Assembly (NCBI GenBank): GCA_030435675.1
Contig: CM059624.1
Coordinates: 13,292,769-13,356,768 of the forward strand
DNA length: 64,000 nucleotides
Source of the DNA: Steinernema hermaphroditum
Lineage: Eukaryota; Nematoda; Chromadorea; Rhabditida; Steinernematidae
Direction: 5' to 3'
Below the pieces are notes generated by a model, which worked only from the letters and a program-made list of their open reading frames with translations, had not been told where the DNA came from and ran no database searches. Position 1 is the first letter of the stretch. The number at the start of each line of letters is the position of its first letter. The position numbers and the translations under genes are program-made. Below, in pieces: positions 20,041 to 30,820 of the stretch.

Positions 20041-21846
20041 CTAACTCCATAAAGCTACGTAAATTTTTACGTATCGACGTGACGACAGTTCCAACACGGC
20101 ACCTGAAAACACGAATAGTAGAAAACATGCATTTAAATTCAATCCGCGCTCACTTTCAAACGTCTCTTGATCAATCGCTTTGCCTGAGCAACTTCTCTGG
20201 AAAAGTTTGAACAACAATTTCTTCGTTTCGCTTTCCACTGGTATTAAATCAAAGTTTTCGAAATCACCCAGTTCAATGTGACACTGTATCAATCGAATAA
20301 GTTGCAAATCAGATTGAAAGTACAAAGGTTCTTTTCCACGCGGATTGTCTTGTTCGCTGGAAGCAAGACTCAGTTCAGACGTTGATATCATCTTGAAGAC
20401 AACGCTAAATGCGGTTCCTTCGAATGCTCTCCAGCTGTCATTCCAATACATCTCGATGGGTATGTTCTTCTAAATACATGATCCAAACTATAAATAAATC
20501 AGCAACGATATCTCATCATTACCGACTCAAGCCACTCATAATTCGGTACCGATGATTCCAACTTGAACTTGTTCGCAAAGTCTAACTCCAGAATGAATTT
20601 CTCGTAAACGTACTGCTTGTCCTTCGCTAAGTCTTCGTGACACCATAGTTTCATTTCCACCATTTGGTCGACATCTTCAGCGCAAACCCTCTGCTTTGTA
20701 TCCAAATTTAGAAAATGTTTGCTTATGAAGAGCTTCATTTCCTCACCGCCCGACTTCAGTAAGCGAACACGCAATTGCTAAATGGACAAAATACATCACA
20801 TACATAAAACTACAAACAACTTGCCGTCATATCACTTATCAAAAAATGAAATGGCATCTTCTTCAGACTCATCAAATCGGCAAAATTTGCGGCCAATCGA
20901 CGGCACCTCTCGTTAGGAAAAAACGAGACCATATGCACCATCAAAACGCCAACGGACCATATATCACTTGCAGCTGAGTAGCCACGGTCGCAACAGTGGC
21001 CACCTCGTCTTATGCTCTTGGCTACAGCTCTCTAAACTGCATGTATTCATTACCGATACATCATTACAATTACCATTTCAGGCGACATGAATTCCGGGCT
21101 GCTGTCGGGTGGAGGAAGATGACATGAGCCGTGCTCTGGAACGAACCTTGCAGAGCTAAAGCTCCCTAACTTTACAGTTCCGCCACGTGTCAGAAAGACA
21201 TTGTCAGGATTAACTTTACGATGGATGATCCGGATGCTGTGAAGATAAGCCAAGCCAGAGCATATTTGCCGAACAATTGGGGCTATAATCCCGATGGGCA
21301 CGGGATTATCACAGTTCAGTTTTTGATACTTCCCCACAAGTGAGCGTAAAGAGTAACACCGCGGCAAAACAATGAACAGATCCTCGCGATGAAGATGTAC
21401 CAGATGTAAGTGCAATAGGTTTCTGTGACGCACCCTAAAACCGACCTCCCATTTAATGAACAAGAGAAAAGCACACTAACCTTGACAGTACCATCAATTC
21501 CATTAAAATATCTTCGCAAAAGGTTGATATCGCTGCTGCCGGGCTGCAGTTGTTGCATTTTGCAAAACATTTGAAAGCGGTCTCGAGAGAAACAGATTTA
21601 ACAACGCATGCTTTCTCCTTGATAGTGCCAAACTTTTTTGCGGCTCGAGCTGCATGGACGGATTTGAACGTCCCTCTTGACAGGGCGTCGTCTAAATTCG
21701 AAAGCGTCAATGAAAGAATATGAGAAAAAACTGATCGCACCTCTTCTGTAGTTATCGAATAAATTACATGGCCATTCATCTCGGCGATCTCGTCGAATGG
21801 GCTCGATTGAAGTAGCCAGCTTCCGCAAAAAAGTTTCTTTGTCCAT
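20041..21846 (-). CDS. Protein kinase-like protein, probable pseudokinase
   Basis: Model of seven exons: 21741-21846, 21481-21691, 21074-21434, 20825-21031, 20523-20777, 20154-20469 and 20041-20102; 505 aa. Kinase landmarks: a glycine-loop-like LSRGTFKSVHAARAA, Lys67 in CVVKSV, LHSIRIIHRKVNPDNVFL, KLGSFSSARF, SPEFMSPEM and SDIWSVGVLM. The HRD aspartate is replaced by Lys (H177-R-K) and the DFG aspartate by Ser (S197-F-S). Both catalytic acids are therefore absent, so I infer a scaffold or regulatory pseudokinase. Exon 4 joins exon 5 in phase only if a GC-AG intron (ACG|gcaagt) is used. The 51-bp last intron keeps frame whether spliced or not. The region after SVGVLM is unusual and its frame is the least certain part. 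A TTTCAG about 45 bp upstream of the ATG may be a trans-splice site. Confidence 0.7.
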
Positions 21847-22629
21847 TAAATCCAGAAGGGCCGCTGTTAGAAGGGAGAAGCAATCTGAAACACAGAAATT
21901 AGAATAAGCGAACAGGCAGGCAGTAAATCACGCAGTCAGCGATAAGAGAATAAAACCCGAAAAATCCGATTTCTCAACTATATGGAAACGATCACAAATC
22001 CCTTCTGAGGGACGAATCACGATTATTGTTCGGTCTTGAGACCAAACGTTCCAAAAGTTTGCAAAAGCAAAATTTGTGTGCCTGTTTTTGAGATCGCTGG
22101 TAAAATTAGTTTCTCGGAAAACGTAGTAGTTTCCAAGAAAAGTTTCCAGAACTCTTCTGAGTTTGTGGGAAAAAACCCGACATCTGATACTCAGCGGACA
22201 GGTGCTGATATGACCCGCAAACAAAGGCAAAATACCACACACCATGAGCAACGGTCAGCTTACCATAGCACTCTCAACATTTGGATAGTTATTTGTGACT
22301 GTTGAACTCAGTCAGATGGCTCTCCGTGTCCCACGCATATCGTCTACAAGACACTGCTATGATAAAGGCACAGATTGAAGAAATGTTTAGACAGCAAACG
22401 AATGGCTGAACTTTCGAGGGTCTTGTGAGTAGGACTCGCTACGGTGGGTGGTGCCAGAATAAGCGCTGTCGTTGTGGGACCTCGCGGTCGCTGTTCTCGA
22501 GAAAATGTCCACATTGCTCTGGGGAAAATTGGGAAACAGATTCGGGGCATCGCTGACGATATTTCTTTTTGGCGTCGCTTTGATGTTAAACAGCCATATC
22601 CGCAAACAGGTCGAAGAATCTGTACAAGG
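21847..22629. other. Intergenic between divergent genes
   Basis: Holds the 5' sides of the pseudokinase and the 325-aa gene. Open frames at 22344-22770 are on both strands without domains. The frame of the next gene stays open upstream to 22444, but its composition there is not clearly coding. Confidence 0.35.
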
Positions 22630-23607
22630 ATGGACAGCGTTTCTTTCATCTTCTGCGACGCTGTTTTTGAGTCGATACACTTCGACACAATCAAACGAGC
22701 GCAAGATCTTGGTGGCACCTTCGGAAGCATCGCGGTGGACTTCTTTCAAAATTGTCATTATTACTTTGTGAACGTCGTAAACGGAGCTGTAAGACGAGCT
22801 AATGGTATGTTGTTACGCAACAACTCACATTTGCCACTAAATCAAGAGCAGAAAAAATTCACGCGGTTAGTTAGCGTCACTATCGACGCAAAAAAAGAAG
22901 AAGTGAAAAAAAAAAAAAAGGAAAAAAAGGAAATCGAGGAGGAGGTTTTCGACTGTTTGCGATCGGTTCAGAGAAACTGTGGTTACCGTATTGCTTTTCG
23001 TACTTCGACAATCAGCAAAGCTTTGATGGAATGGGCGACTTCGTGCAGAATGATCAAACATATGAGCGTTTTTCGTAAAATGGATGCTGCTTCTTTTCAG
23101 CTCTGCCGCGAGTTTTTGGAGACAAGTACGTTGATGACGCTTTGCTTGGGGAGTTTCTTAAAAGACGACGAACGGATAATCGATTTGATGAAACCGGTCC
23201 TTGTTCAAAAACAGTTCCAGGCGCTCGAGATCGGGGGCTGCACAAGTGCCGTCCTGGTAGAACTCCTTACATTTTACGCGGAACATACACAAAAGGGAGA
23301 ACTAACAGGTTCTTACGCAAAACAACGTTCTAACACAAGAATTGGTTTTCCTGTGGAGTACGAAACCGCGAAACTGTTCAAAGGCAAGCTGGACCACTGC
23401 TCGAGAGTAGAAAGTGAATCCGTAGAAAACCAGTTTTCTTTAGCCTACTGCGATAATTTCGACGAACCTTCCCGCTTGTACAGATTCCACTACACTAGTC
23501 TACGTACCTACTTTAGCTTTGAATGCAAGTATAAGCCCGACAATATGTCCGAACTGAAGTTCCTTGGAGAAAAACAAATGACACGTGGCCGTCTATTACT
23601 ACTGTAA
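22630..23607 (+). CDS. Uncharacterised 325-aa protein, intronless
   Basis: One open frame without introns, unlike its neighbours. From the ATG at 22630 the protein starts MDSVSFIFCDAVFESI. It then has a Lys/Glu-rich run (KKEEVKKKKKEKKEIEEE) at about residues 87-104, followed by a leucine-rich globular region to the end. The start resembles, by pattern only, nematode F-box-like expansions that begin MDSVP.F.F; I cannot confirm an F-box. The frame is open from 22444, giving an alternative 387-aa product. AATAAA occurs at 23658-23663. An intronless, lineage-specific gene next to a transposon could be a recent duplicate. Confidence 0.55.
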   Translation: MDSVSFIFCDAVFESIHFDTIKRAQDLGGTFGSIAVDFFQNCHYYFVNVVNGAVRRANGMLLRNNSHLPLNQEQKKFTRLVSVTIDAKKEEVKKKKKEKKEIEEEVFDCLRSVQRNCGYRIAFRTSTISKALMEWATSCRMIKHMSVFRKMDAASFQLCREFLETSTLMTLCLGSFLKDDERIIDLMKPVLVQKQFQALEIGGCTSAVLVELLTFYAEHTQKGELTGSYAKQRSNTRIGFPVEYETAKLFKGKLDHCSRVESESVENQFSLAYCDNFDEPSRLYRFHYTSLRTYFSFECKYKPDNMSELKFLGEKQMTRGRLLLL

Positions 23608-24384
23608 TCTTTGTAGTTTGACGTAATATCGTCAGTTGCATCTCACATTAATGTGTAAATAAATGTTTTGTCCAAAAAGTAAAAGTAAAGGCCAACTCTC
23701 CAGCGCTCTAAAGATGAGACATGTTCTGTAATGTGTAGATTATCGACATGTGTGCAGATTACATACAGTGGCGGACATATAAATAAGTACACCCCCAGTA
23801 AAAAGCTATAAGTGTCCATTTACCCCAAATTTTTTAAAGTTCACATAAATCGATGACTATCATCAGAAGTAGAATTTAACGGGCAATAAGGTGGTCTAGT
23901 TCGTTTTCCGTTCGGGACCCAAAATGTCGCATTTAAAGGTAAAACGTTCGACCGACTCAATTTCGGTGACGACATATAAATAAGTACACTTTCAGATCCC
24001 AATAAAATAGAACTGTATTCATAGCAATATTAACAAATATCAAACGGGAAGAAATTAGTACTTTGTTGCATAGCCCTTATTCGCAATAACCGCTTCACAA
24101 CGACGCTTCATAGAATCAACGAGGGCCATACAACGCGTAACTGGAATCCTTTGCCAACTTTCAACAATAGCTCACTGTAGATCATTGATATTCTTCGGTT
24201 TCGCGGCGCTAACACTCTTCTTTACATCGGATTCAGGTCGGGGCTTTGAGCTGGCCAGTCCAACAACCGAATTTTGTTCTTCTTAATCCATTCCTTGGCC
24301 AGACGACATGTGTGTTTCGGATCATTATCTTGTTGCAAAATCCAATTGCGGCCCATATTTCGAGTAGCATATGGTTTGACCCAG

Positions 24385-24485
24385 TGATGCCGACGAGTCC
24401 GGACTCGATGGCTTTTCGAGCATCGAGTCCGGACTCGAGACTCGAGTCCAAACGAGTCCGGACTCGAGTCCGCAAACGAGTCCCG
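24385..24485. repeat. hAT left subterminal GAGTCCGGACTCG cluster
   Basis: Several copies or half-copies of the 13-bp palindrome GAGTCCGGACTCG within 100 bp of the left terminus. Repeated subterminal motifs in hAT elements are commonly bound by the element's own BED-finger transposase. Confidence 0.8.
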
Positions 24486-24786
24486 GCGCGCGTCACTTTC
24501 ATTTGTGACGGTTGATTACGGTGAACTTTTTTCGCGCTCTTTCGTATGGGTTCTGCAGCTATTGTTTGCTGCGTATCATTTCCAAGTTTTCTTGCGCCGA
24601 CTCCACTCAATTCCAGCAGTTCGCCCGTAATTTTTGAATGAATCCTTCCGTAATTTTTGATTGAGTTGAACGTACTTTCAAAAAATACTGAAACTTTCAA
24701 TTTTAATATTTGCTGTCCGAGCTTCTCTCGTGATTTCCATGTAACCATCCTAGCCCTGTTCGTCATAACATGAATTTCAGGTAAAA

Positions 24787-27059
24787 ATGGATGGACTTGC
24801 TGATGCCTCACCCGGCAGTCGTGAAGAAGAGCCCGACTCTACGTCGGAGAAAGAGCCGGATTCTACGCCGGATTCTACGTCGGACTCTACGTCGACACCA
24901 ACAGAAAACAATGTTACCGTCCCGGTATTTATTGCTGTTGGTAGTCAGAAACGGAAGGACCGGAGAACGGAATCGGTCTGGCAGTTCTTCGAGCAAGTTG
25001 AAAAAGGCGTACGATGCAAGTAAGTTTCAGCCACCTTGAGCAAAAGTGAACAAGAGTTTTAGAGCTTGCAAATTGGAGTTATCAGGGCGAGTAAGCAGTT
25101 CCATGAGGAAGCACCTTAAGACAAAACATCCAGCTCTGCACTTTGAAACCATTGATCCTGCGAAACAAGCCGAAACTAAGAAGAGCGAGGGGCATCCTCT
25201 AATCAAGAGATTCTGTGTCGACCGAAATGCAGCGATCATGGACCGTGTGATCGACTTGTTTTCGCAAACAACGACTCCAACGAGTCTCGTAGAAATTCCA
25301 CAATTCCGCAGCTTGCTATCAGAGGTTCTACCAAGCTCATTCAAGCTACCGTGTGTTGAAACTGTGAAGAATGAAGTGAAAAAACGCTTCGAAGATGGCA
25401 GGGCGATCTTGAAGAAGCGCTTGCTTGGTGCAAAGGGTATATCATTAACAACAGACTTATGGACAAACAAGGGACTTTCCAAGTCGTTCATCGCCGTCAC
25501 GGCTCACTTCGTCGACGAACCTACCGGAAAACTCGTGACCGCCCTTCTGGACATGGTACCCATCAAGGAGCGTCATTATGCAGAAGTCGTTAGAGAAGCT
25601 GTCGATACGTAAGCCATACAGCATTTTGCAGCTATTTATCCAGATTTTAGGGTTCTGATGGACTACGACTTGTCTCTGGAGAAAATTACTGCCGTAATCA
25701 CTGACAATGGAGCAAATATCGTTAAGGCATTCACCGATGAAGACGAATACCAGCTAACTGAAACGGATGGAAGCAATGATGATGACGTGACCGACGGCGG
25801 TGTCGAGGTAATCCACCATGGAGCCTTGTCCGACACCGCCGAAGACGAATACGACGTTATTGTGATGCCAAAGAGGCTGTCCTGTGTAATTCATACAATG
25901 CAGTTAGTTCTGAAGAAGATTGTAACTGATGTACTGGATGCAGATGGCCGCGTTGACTCTATTTTGCTCTTCGTGCGCAATTTTCGACACAGTTCAACCT
26001 GTATGCGAGAATTGTTTATCAGAAGCGGTCTCACTCTTGTTTTGCCATCTCGGACGAGGTAAGAAAGAATGTTGTAAGTAAGAGTGTATTACAGATGTAT
26101 ATCTTTACAGATGGAACTACATTTATCACGTATTCCGTCGGATTGTTGACGTGTGGGACAAGTTACAAGACGTCTGTTCCTACCTTGAAAGGGAAGCCTT
26201 GACTTCAAGGGATCTTACTTTTGTCAATAAAGTGCTTGAAATCATGAAGCCGTACGAAGAATTCACAAGAAAAATGGAGCTCGAAACGGATGTCACAATA
26301 AGTCATGTTTTCCCTTTCATAAAAAGCCAACTTCTGCGTTTGGAGGTAAAGCCAGTTGACTAATTAACCAATTTAACCTTGGTGAGAATTTCAGAAGCGG
26401 ACAAGTGACGATGTCAGCGCCGCTCTTTCAAGAGAACTGAGAACAAGGTTCAAATTCGGTACCCGCGAATTTGACGAGCGTTACTTGATCAGCACATATC
26501 TTTATCCCATGTATGATTTCGCTCTGAGTCCACTTGAACAAGCAGAGGTTGAACGGATTATTATTGCTGTCGCTCGCAACCCTATAGCGGATGATGTGGA
26601 AGAAGTTCAACTGGTTGACGTAATGTCTACACCATCACAAGATAGAAGCAGTGTTCCATCCTTTTGTCGTGATCTGTTGGAAGATGCTGCCAATATGCGT
26701 CACGCACTCTCCGAAGCAGCTTCAGATCAGGATGTTCTACGAAAAGAGCTCGATATCTATAGAAAAGAACGCAACAAGTTTGTTTGTCAATCTGCACTGG
26801 ACTTTTGGGCTTCGCAAGAACAGGTAGAGGTGATCATAACGCTTTAATTTCACAGTAATTAATTTAGGTGACGATGATGCCCAAACTTCGCGAGCTGGCA
26901 CTGAGATTCCTCTCCGTCCCAGCGAGCAGCGCGTCGTCGGAGAGAACATTCTCTCTTGCAACTATTTTTTCGGCTGGACGTCGAAATAGAGCATCGGATG
27001 AAACCTTACGGGTTAGAACGTTCTTAATCATGAACTTTAAGTTCTTATCCAACTGTTGA
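24787..27059 (+). CDS. hAT transposase with BED zinc finger
   Basis: Six exons: 24787-25019, 25063-25608, 25651-26058, 26111-26345, 26395-26823 and 26868-27059, with introns of 42-52 bp; 680 aa with no stop or frameshift. Residues about 30-50 are an acidic/Ser/Thr-rich linker. A BED finger follows (SVWQFFEQVEKGVRCKACKL..RKHLKTKH, Cys-x2-Cys..His-x4-His). The RNase-H-like core has the first Asp in TTDLWTNKGLSKSF (about residue 209) and the second in ITDNGAN (about residue 278), then the C-x2-H motif RLSCVIHTMQL. The C-terminal hAT dimerisation region is MPKLRELALRFLSVPASSASSERTFS. Introns match the host's in size and signals. All hallmarks are present, so the element may be autonomous. Confidence 0.93.
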
Positions 27060-27171
27060 TACTTTTTACCCGTTTTTGTTGTTGTTACTCATTGTTGATT
27101 TATATAAAACTGAGGAAGCGAGACCACAACATTATCACTTTTTAGCTCTCCCGCCGAAATCCGATATTCGG

Positions 27172-27546
27172 ACTCGTTTAGGACTCGAGACTCGACGAGT
27201 CCGGCGAATTTTTTCGAGTCCGGACTCGGACTCGGACTCGTTTGGAAATCCTAAACGAGTCCGGACTCGGACACGGACTCGTTTGGAAATTCGAAACGAG
27301 TCCGGACTCGGACTCGGACTCGATGGGTTTTTGGGCATCGAGTCCGGACTCGGACTCGGACTCGTTTGAGAATCCTAAACCTTACAGTCCGTACTGTTCG
27401 ACGTCGATTAAATGAACGAGGACTCATGGGGCGGACTCGTTTGAGAATCCTAAACGAGTCCGGACTCGGACACGGACTCGTTTGGAAATTCGAAACGAGT
27501 CCGGACTCGGACTCGGACTCGATGGGATTTCGGACTCGTTCGGCAT
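27172..27546. repeat. hAT right subterminal GAGTCCGGACTCG array with duplicated block
   Basis: About 370 bp dominated by CGAGTCCGGACTCGGACTCG units joined by AAACGAG and TTTGGAAAT spacers. A block of roughly 90 bp (about 27236-27323) is repeated at about 27435-27530, on the two sides of a foreign 47-bp filler. The right end is therefore much longer than the left subterminal cluster. Confidence 0.8.
27387..27433 (-). repeat. 47-bp templated filler copied from the Tc1 transposase
   Basis: Exact reverse complement of 27890-27936, the Tc1 transposase segment encoding TVRRRLNERGLMG, but located inside the hAT right end. It is bounded on both sides by the same 23-bp hAT sequence (GGACTCGTTTGAGAATCC plus TAAAC). 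Confidence 0.85.
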
Positions 27547-28570
27547 CACTGGTTTGACCACATTCTGCAGAATTTGTACGAAGGAACGTCCGTTAAGAAT
27601 GCCTTCGATACGATAAATTGGACCAATTCCAGATCGGCGGAATGCTCCATACACCATAATCGATCCTCCTCCGTGCTTGACAGTTGCAGTTGTGCACTTC
27701 GGGTTAAATTCTTCTCCGGGTCGACGTCTTACATACACTTTTCCATCTGATCCCATCCTATTGAACTTAGACTCGTCCGTAAAGAGCACTTTTGCCCAGT
27801 CTTCTGCCTCCCATTTAATGTGCTCCTTTGCAAACTTCAAACGGGCTTTTCTATTCTTGACAGTGATGTAAGGCTTCTTCCTGGCGACACGCCCCATGAG
27901 TCCTCGTTCATTTAATCGACGTCGAACAGTACGGACCCCAATGGTAAATTCTGCATCTCCTTCAAACTTGTTAAAAATATCGACAGCAGTTAATTTCCGG
28001 TTAGCTTCTGACGTTCTACAGATTCTTCGGTCCATCCGAGCAGTAGTTTTACGGCTCCTAACGGCACGCGGGGGGTTGTCAACACTTCCCTTGTTCTTCT
28101 TGATAACCTTCAACGCGTTTTGAACAGCACAAAGTGATATTTTCAGAGCACGTGCAATCTTCCGCAATGATTTACCCATCTTCCTAAGCTCATCTACTCT
28201 AGCGCGCATCTGAGGTGAAATGTGCTTCGCGCGACCCATCTGAAAAATTCAACACGATAAATCAGCACTAAAAGTCAGAATGCAAAGTAAAATAGGCAAA
28301 AATACAAAAAAAAAATGAAAGTTGCCCCATAAAAACATTGACAGGTGTACTTATTTATATGTCGTCACCGAAATTGAGTCAGTCGAACGTTTTACCTTTA
28401 AATGCGACATTTTGGGTCCCGAACGGAAAACGAACTAGACCACCTTATTGCCCGTTAAATTCTACTTCTGATGATAGTCATCGATTTATGTGAACTTTAA
28501 AAAATTTGGGGTAAATGGACACTTATAGCTTTTTACTGGGGGTGTACTTATTTATATGTCCGCCACTGTA

Positions 28571-29129
28571 TGTTATGGGACCCTGGGAACGGACACTGTT
28601 GGTTCATATGTTTGCTAGCTGTTAAGCAGACACTGAACAATGGCTTAACTCCTCACATATTACATATCAGTACTGTCCCGTTAGGGAAGTCATGTGCGGG
28701 AGGGAACACGATAATTGCAGACTTATTTGAACACGGTACCTCGTCGTCGCTGTGTGGATCTTCTTCCGAGATCGCGAGTGAGTAGGCTGCTTCTCCTTAC
28801 CGGGGTCCGAAGGTACCAAATAAATGACTGATCAGGTTACAAAAAAGGCGCAGAAGAGTCACAGTGCCTAACTGAGATAAATACGTACAAATCATTATAT
28901 TTCGATCGTTATGTCATGTAACAATCTGGCAACAGTTGCACCAAACGAATTTTACCAACTGAAATAATTGAATATCAAGCGCTTCTCGAAGCCATCCGTA
29001 GTCTGCACGCATCCCTTTTTCCCTAAATGTCACGCCTTACAGAATTTCTGCAAAAATAACGAGTATTTCTTTGTTTGTTGCGTGATTCGTAGCTGACGTT
29101 ACTTTTCCTAACCACCACTCTGCCTTCAG
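28571..29129. other. Upstream region of nanos, nothing recognised
   Basis: Begins at the Tc1 right TA. I see no gene or repeat; it presumably holds the nanos promoter and ends in the acceptor TGCCTTCAG next to the nanos ATG. Confidence 0.4.
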
Positions 29130-30059
29130 ATGTTCTTCAGCTATCCGCACTTGGACCTCTTCATTGAGCCACCAGAAGCTGTGTGCAGGGCGTTCACCGG
29201 CGCCACAGAGGTATACCCTTGTACATATTTGTAATGAAGGTTGTAATGAAGCGTGGCCATTTCAGGAGCTGGCAGAAGAGCGGCGCCCGGGACCGCGGCA
29301 CTACCCTCTCTGGGCGGAGAACGACCAATGGCCGATGGAATCCGTCACCGCCTCGGCTCACCCAACGCCTCCGGCGAGCGACCTTGACGACGTGGAGCTC
29401 TGCTCGTCACCGAGTACCCTCCCGTCGATCGTGGGAAGCCCGGAGAAGACGGTGGCGGACCCTCCGGTCATGACCCCGATCGGGGTTCTCCCTCCTGGCC
29501 GCACCGGCTCCTACGGGGTGCCCAGTGGGATCCAGCGTAGGAGGGAGGACTATAATCCGCTCTGGGTCCCCCCGGCCGTCCAACACGCAGCTCATCCACC
29601 ATCACACGCCCGCCAAGCTCTCTTCAGGGCTCCTGAAAATGGCGGCGTGGAGTGGCGTCGCCCTACAGTCCGCGGTCCCCGCTGCACTTTCTGCTTCGTC
29701 AAGAAGGTGCGGGCGTCGGAGCGCCTCGGTATCCCCTCACCCGATGCGAACGACCCTGCGGCGGCCTGGAATTGCCACATGGATCGGGACGCAACGGGAA
29801 GAGCCATGTAAGTATTCAGTTCCTAGAGATATGCTTACATATTTCGTTCAGATGTTGGGCTCTTCGCAACGTCCACTGCGAGGTTTGCGGCGCAACAGGC
29901 GACTTCCCGCACGTTGGTATCCGCTGCCCCTTCCTCCATGCTATCCCGCGCCAGCTCCGGGAGCGGATCATCGAAGAGGCTTTCGGTGGCCGTCATGACA
30001 ACCGCCTACGACGGCGCGCCGTGCCAGAAGAAGCCATTTGGCTTCCGGACGTCATCTAA
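29130..30059 (+). CDS. Nanos-family RNA-binding zinc-finger protein
   Basis: Three exons: 29130-29210, 29266-29807 and 29852-30059; 276 aa. Nanos proteins bind RNA with Pumilio and repress mRNAs in germ cells. A long proline-rich low-complexity N-terminus precedes two CCHC fingers starting at about Cys167: CTFC....H-x10-C, a seven-residue link, then CEVCGATGDFPHVGIRC (C-x2-C-x7-H-x4-C, as in canonical Nanos). Finger one has about 27 residues between its second Cys and the His, against about 12 in typical Nanos, so it carries an insertion of around 15 residues (PSPDANDPAAA region). The last splice joins AT|A and turns a Met into Ile just before the fourth Cys of finger one. The acceptor CTTCAG abuts the ATG. 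There is no obvious N-terminal NIM motif. Confidence 0.88.
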
Positions 30060-30820
30060 GTACGGTTAATGTCCTCCATAGCGCACCACTTTCCGTCCTT
30101 TTGAGGCGCCTAAAATATTATTAGACGTCTGGAGCGTTGGCATTTAGACAAATGCGCCAATTTTTTTCCCTCTCGCTCGCCAGCGCCATCTGCGCTCTTT
30201 TCGTTGTTTTTCGAAAGTGCGTTGTTTTCCGCGCCAAATTCAGTTCGTGAAAAAAAAACTAGAGCAATGAATGCAGGAATTCCCACAAATTCTTCTCTTC
30301 ACCTTATTTATATAACTGAAGTGAATAATCTGTGTGAAATTTGCTCTCTTGAATTCGCTCTCCTATGAATCGACTTGGCACGCAAAATTAACGTAGTCTT
30401 GTTGTGTGTGAATAACTGCTAGGGCCGCTCCACGATAATCTCAGCCTTCCTCCATGGCTGCTGGCGAGGCTGTGGCCGTAATCTATGTCATTTATGATGT
30501 CGTTTCGCAACTTTGCCGAGTCTTCTGCCACAAAATCGCTGTCAAAATCATCTCAGCGCTTTCCTGATGTTAAGCCGGTTCGTTCTTTAGCTCTCTGACC
30601 AGTTTCCTGCTTACCATTTTGTATGATGGCACGGCTGCCGAAGACGTGGTCGAAATTTTCACTGATTCTAATATCGTCTAGTGAAGCTTGTAAAATGCGC
30701 AAATTCAGAGTTTTTCTCTGTCTTCGAATTTCGATAAAATTCCAAACTTTCGTGTTTGATGGCATGCTCGTGAACGTGAGCTTGTTTTACATTTATGACT
30801 GACCAGATCATTTTTAGGAG
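30060..30820. other. Intergenic, nothing firm
   Basis: Nanos 3' UTR and the upstream side of the 66-aa gene. A 37-codon frame starting MAAGEAVAVIYVIYD at about 30453 has no support. Nanos mRNAs elsewhere carry translational control elements in the 3' UTR, but I cannot identify one. Confidence 0.35.

Larger units (their letters stand above)
24382..27551 (+). mobile_element. hAT transposon, apparently complete
   Basis: 3,170 bp with terminal inverted repeats starting CAGTGATGCCGA at both ends and an exact 8-bp target duplication GTTTGACC (24374-24381 and 27552-27559). The target is the Tc1 transposase gene. Removing the element plus one 8-mer restores that reading frame exactly, which proves the insertion boundaries. 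Subterminal regions are packed with GAGTCCGGACTCG-type palindromes. Confidence 0.95.
24055..28239 (-). pseudogene. Tc1-family transposase, interrupted and mutated
   Basis: N-terminal part 27560-28239: helix-turn-helix region (MGRAKHISPQMRARVDELRK), second HTH with TVRRRLNERGLMGR, and the first catalytic Asp in VLFTDESKFN. The hAT insertion splits the gene after VVKP. Downstream, 24055-24381 continues with the second catalytic Asp in [13 protein letters not shown] and then [12 protein letters not shown]. Where the third acidic residue (NP-I-E) should follow, a small deletion shifts the frame and removes it. Further on a TGA replaces what is probably a Trp codon, and the frame then reads to MKRRCEAVIANKGYATKY and a stop. 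The copy is therefore inactive independently of the hAT insertion. Confidence 0.9.
23766..28568 (-). mobile_element. Tc1/mariner element (defective) with a nested hAT
   Basis: Flanked by TA on both sides (23764-23765 and 28569-28570). Ends are 224-bp inverted repeats (23766-23989 and 28345-28568). Each carries an outer and an inner copy of a GACATATAAATAAGTACAC-type block, an IR/DR arrangement as in some Tc1 relatives. Without the nested element (24382-27551) and one target duplication it is about 1,625 bp, normal for Tc1. Its transposase is broken (next entry). Related end fragments lie at 6769 and 7317. Confidence 0.93.

Noticed and set aside
27366..27557. Plus-strand frame with TVRRRLNERGLMGR read as a separate transposase gene
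   Set aside because: It is the 47-bp filler copied from the Tc1 gene inside hAT subterminal repeats.
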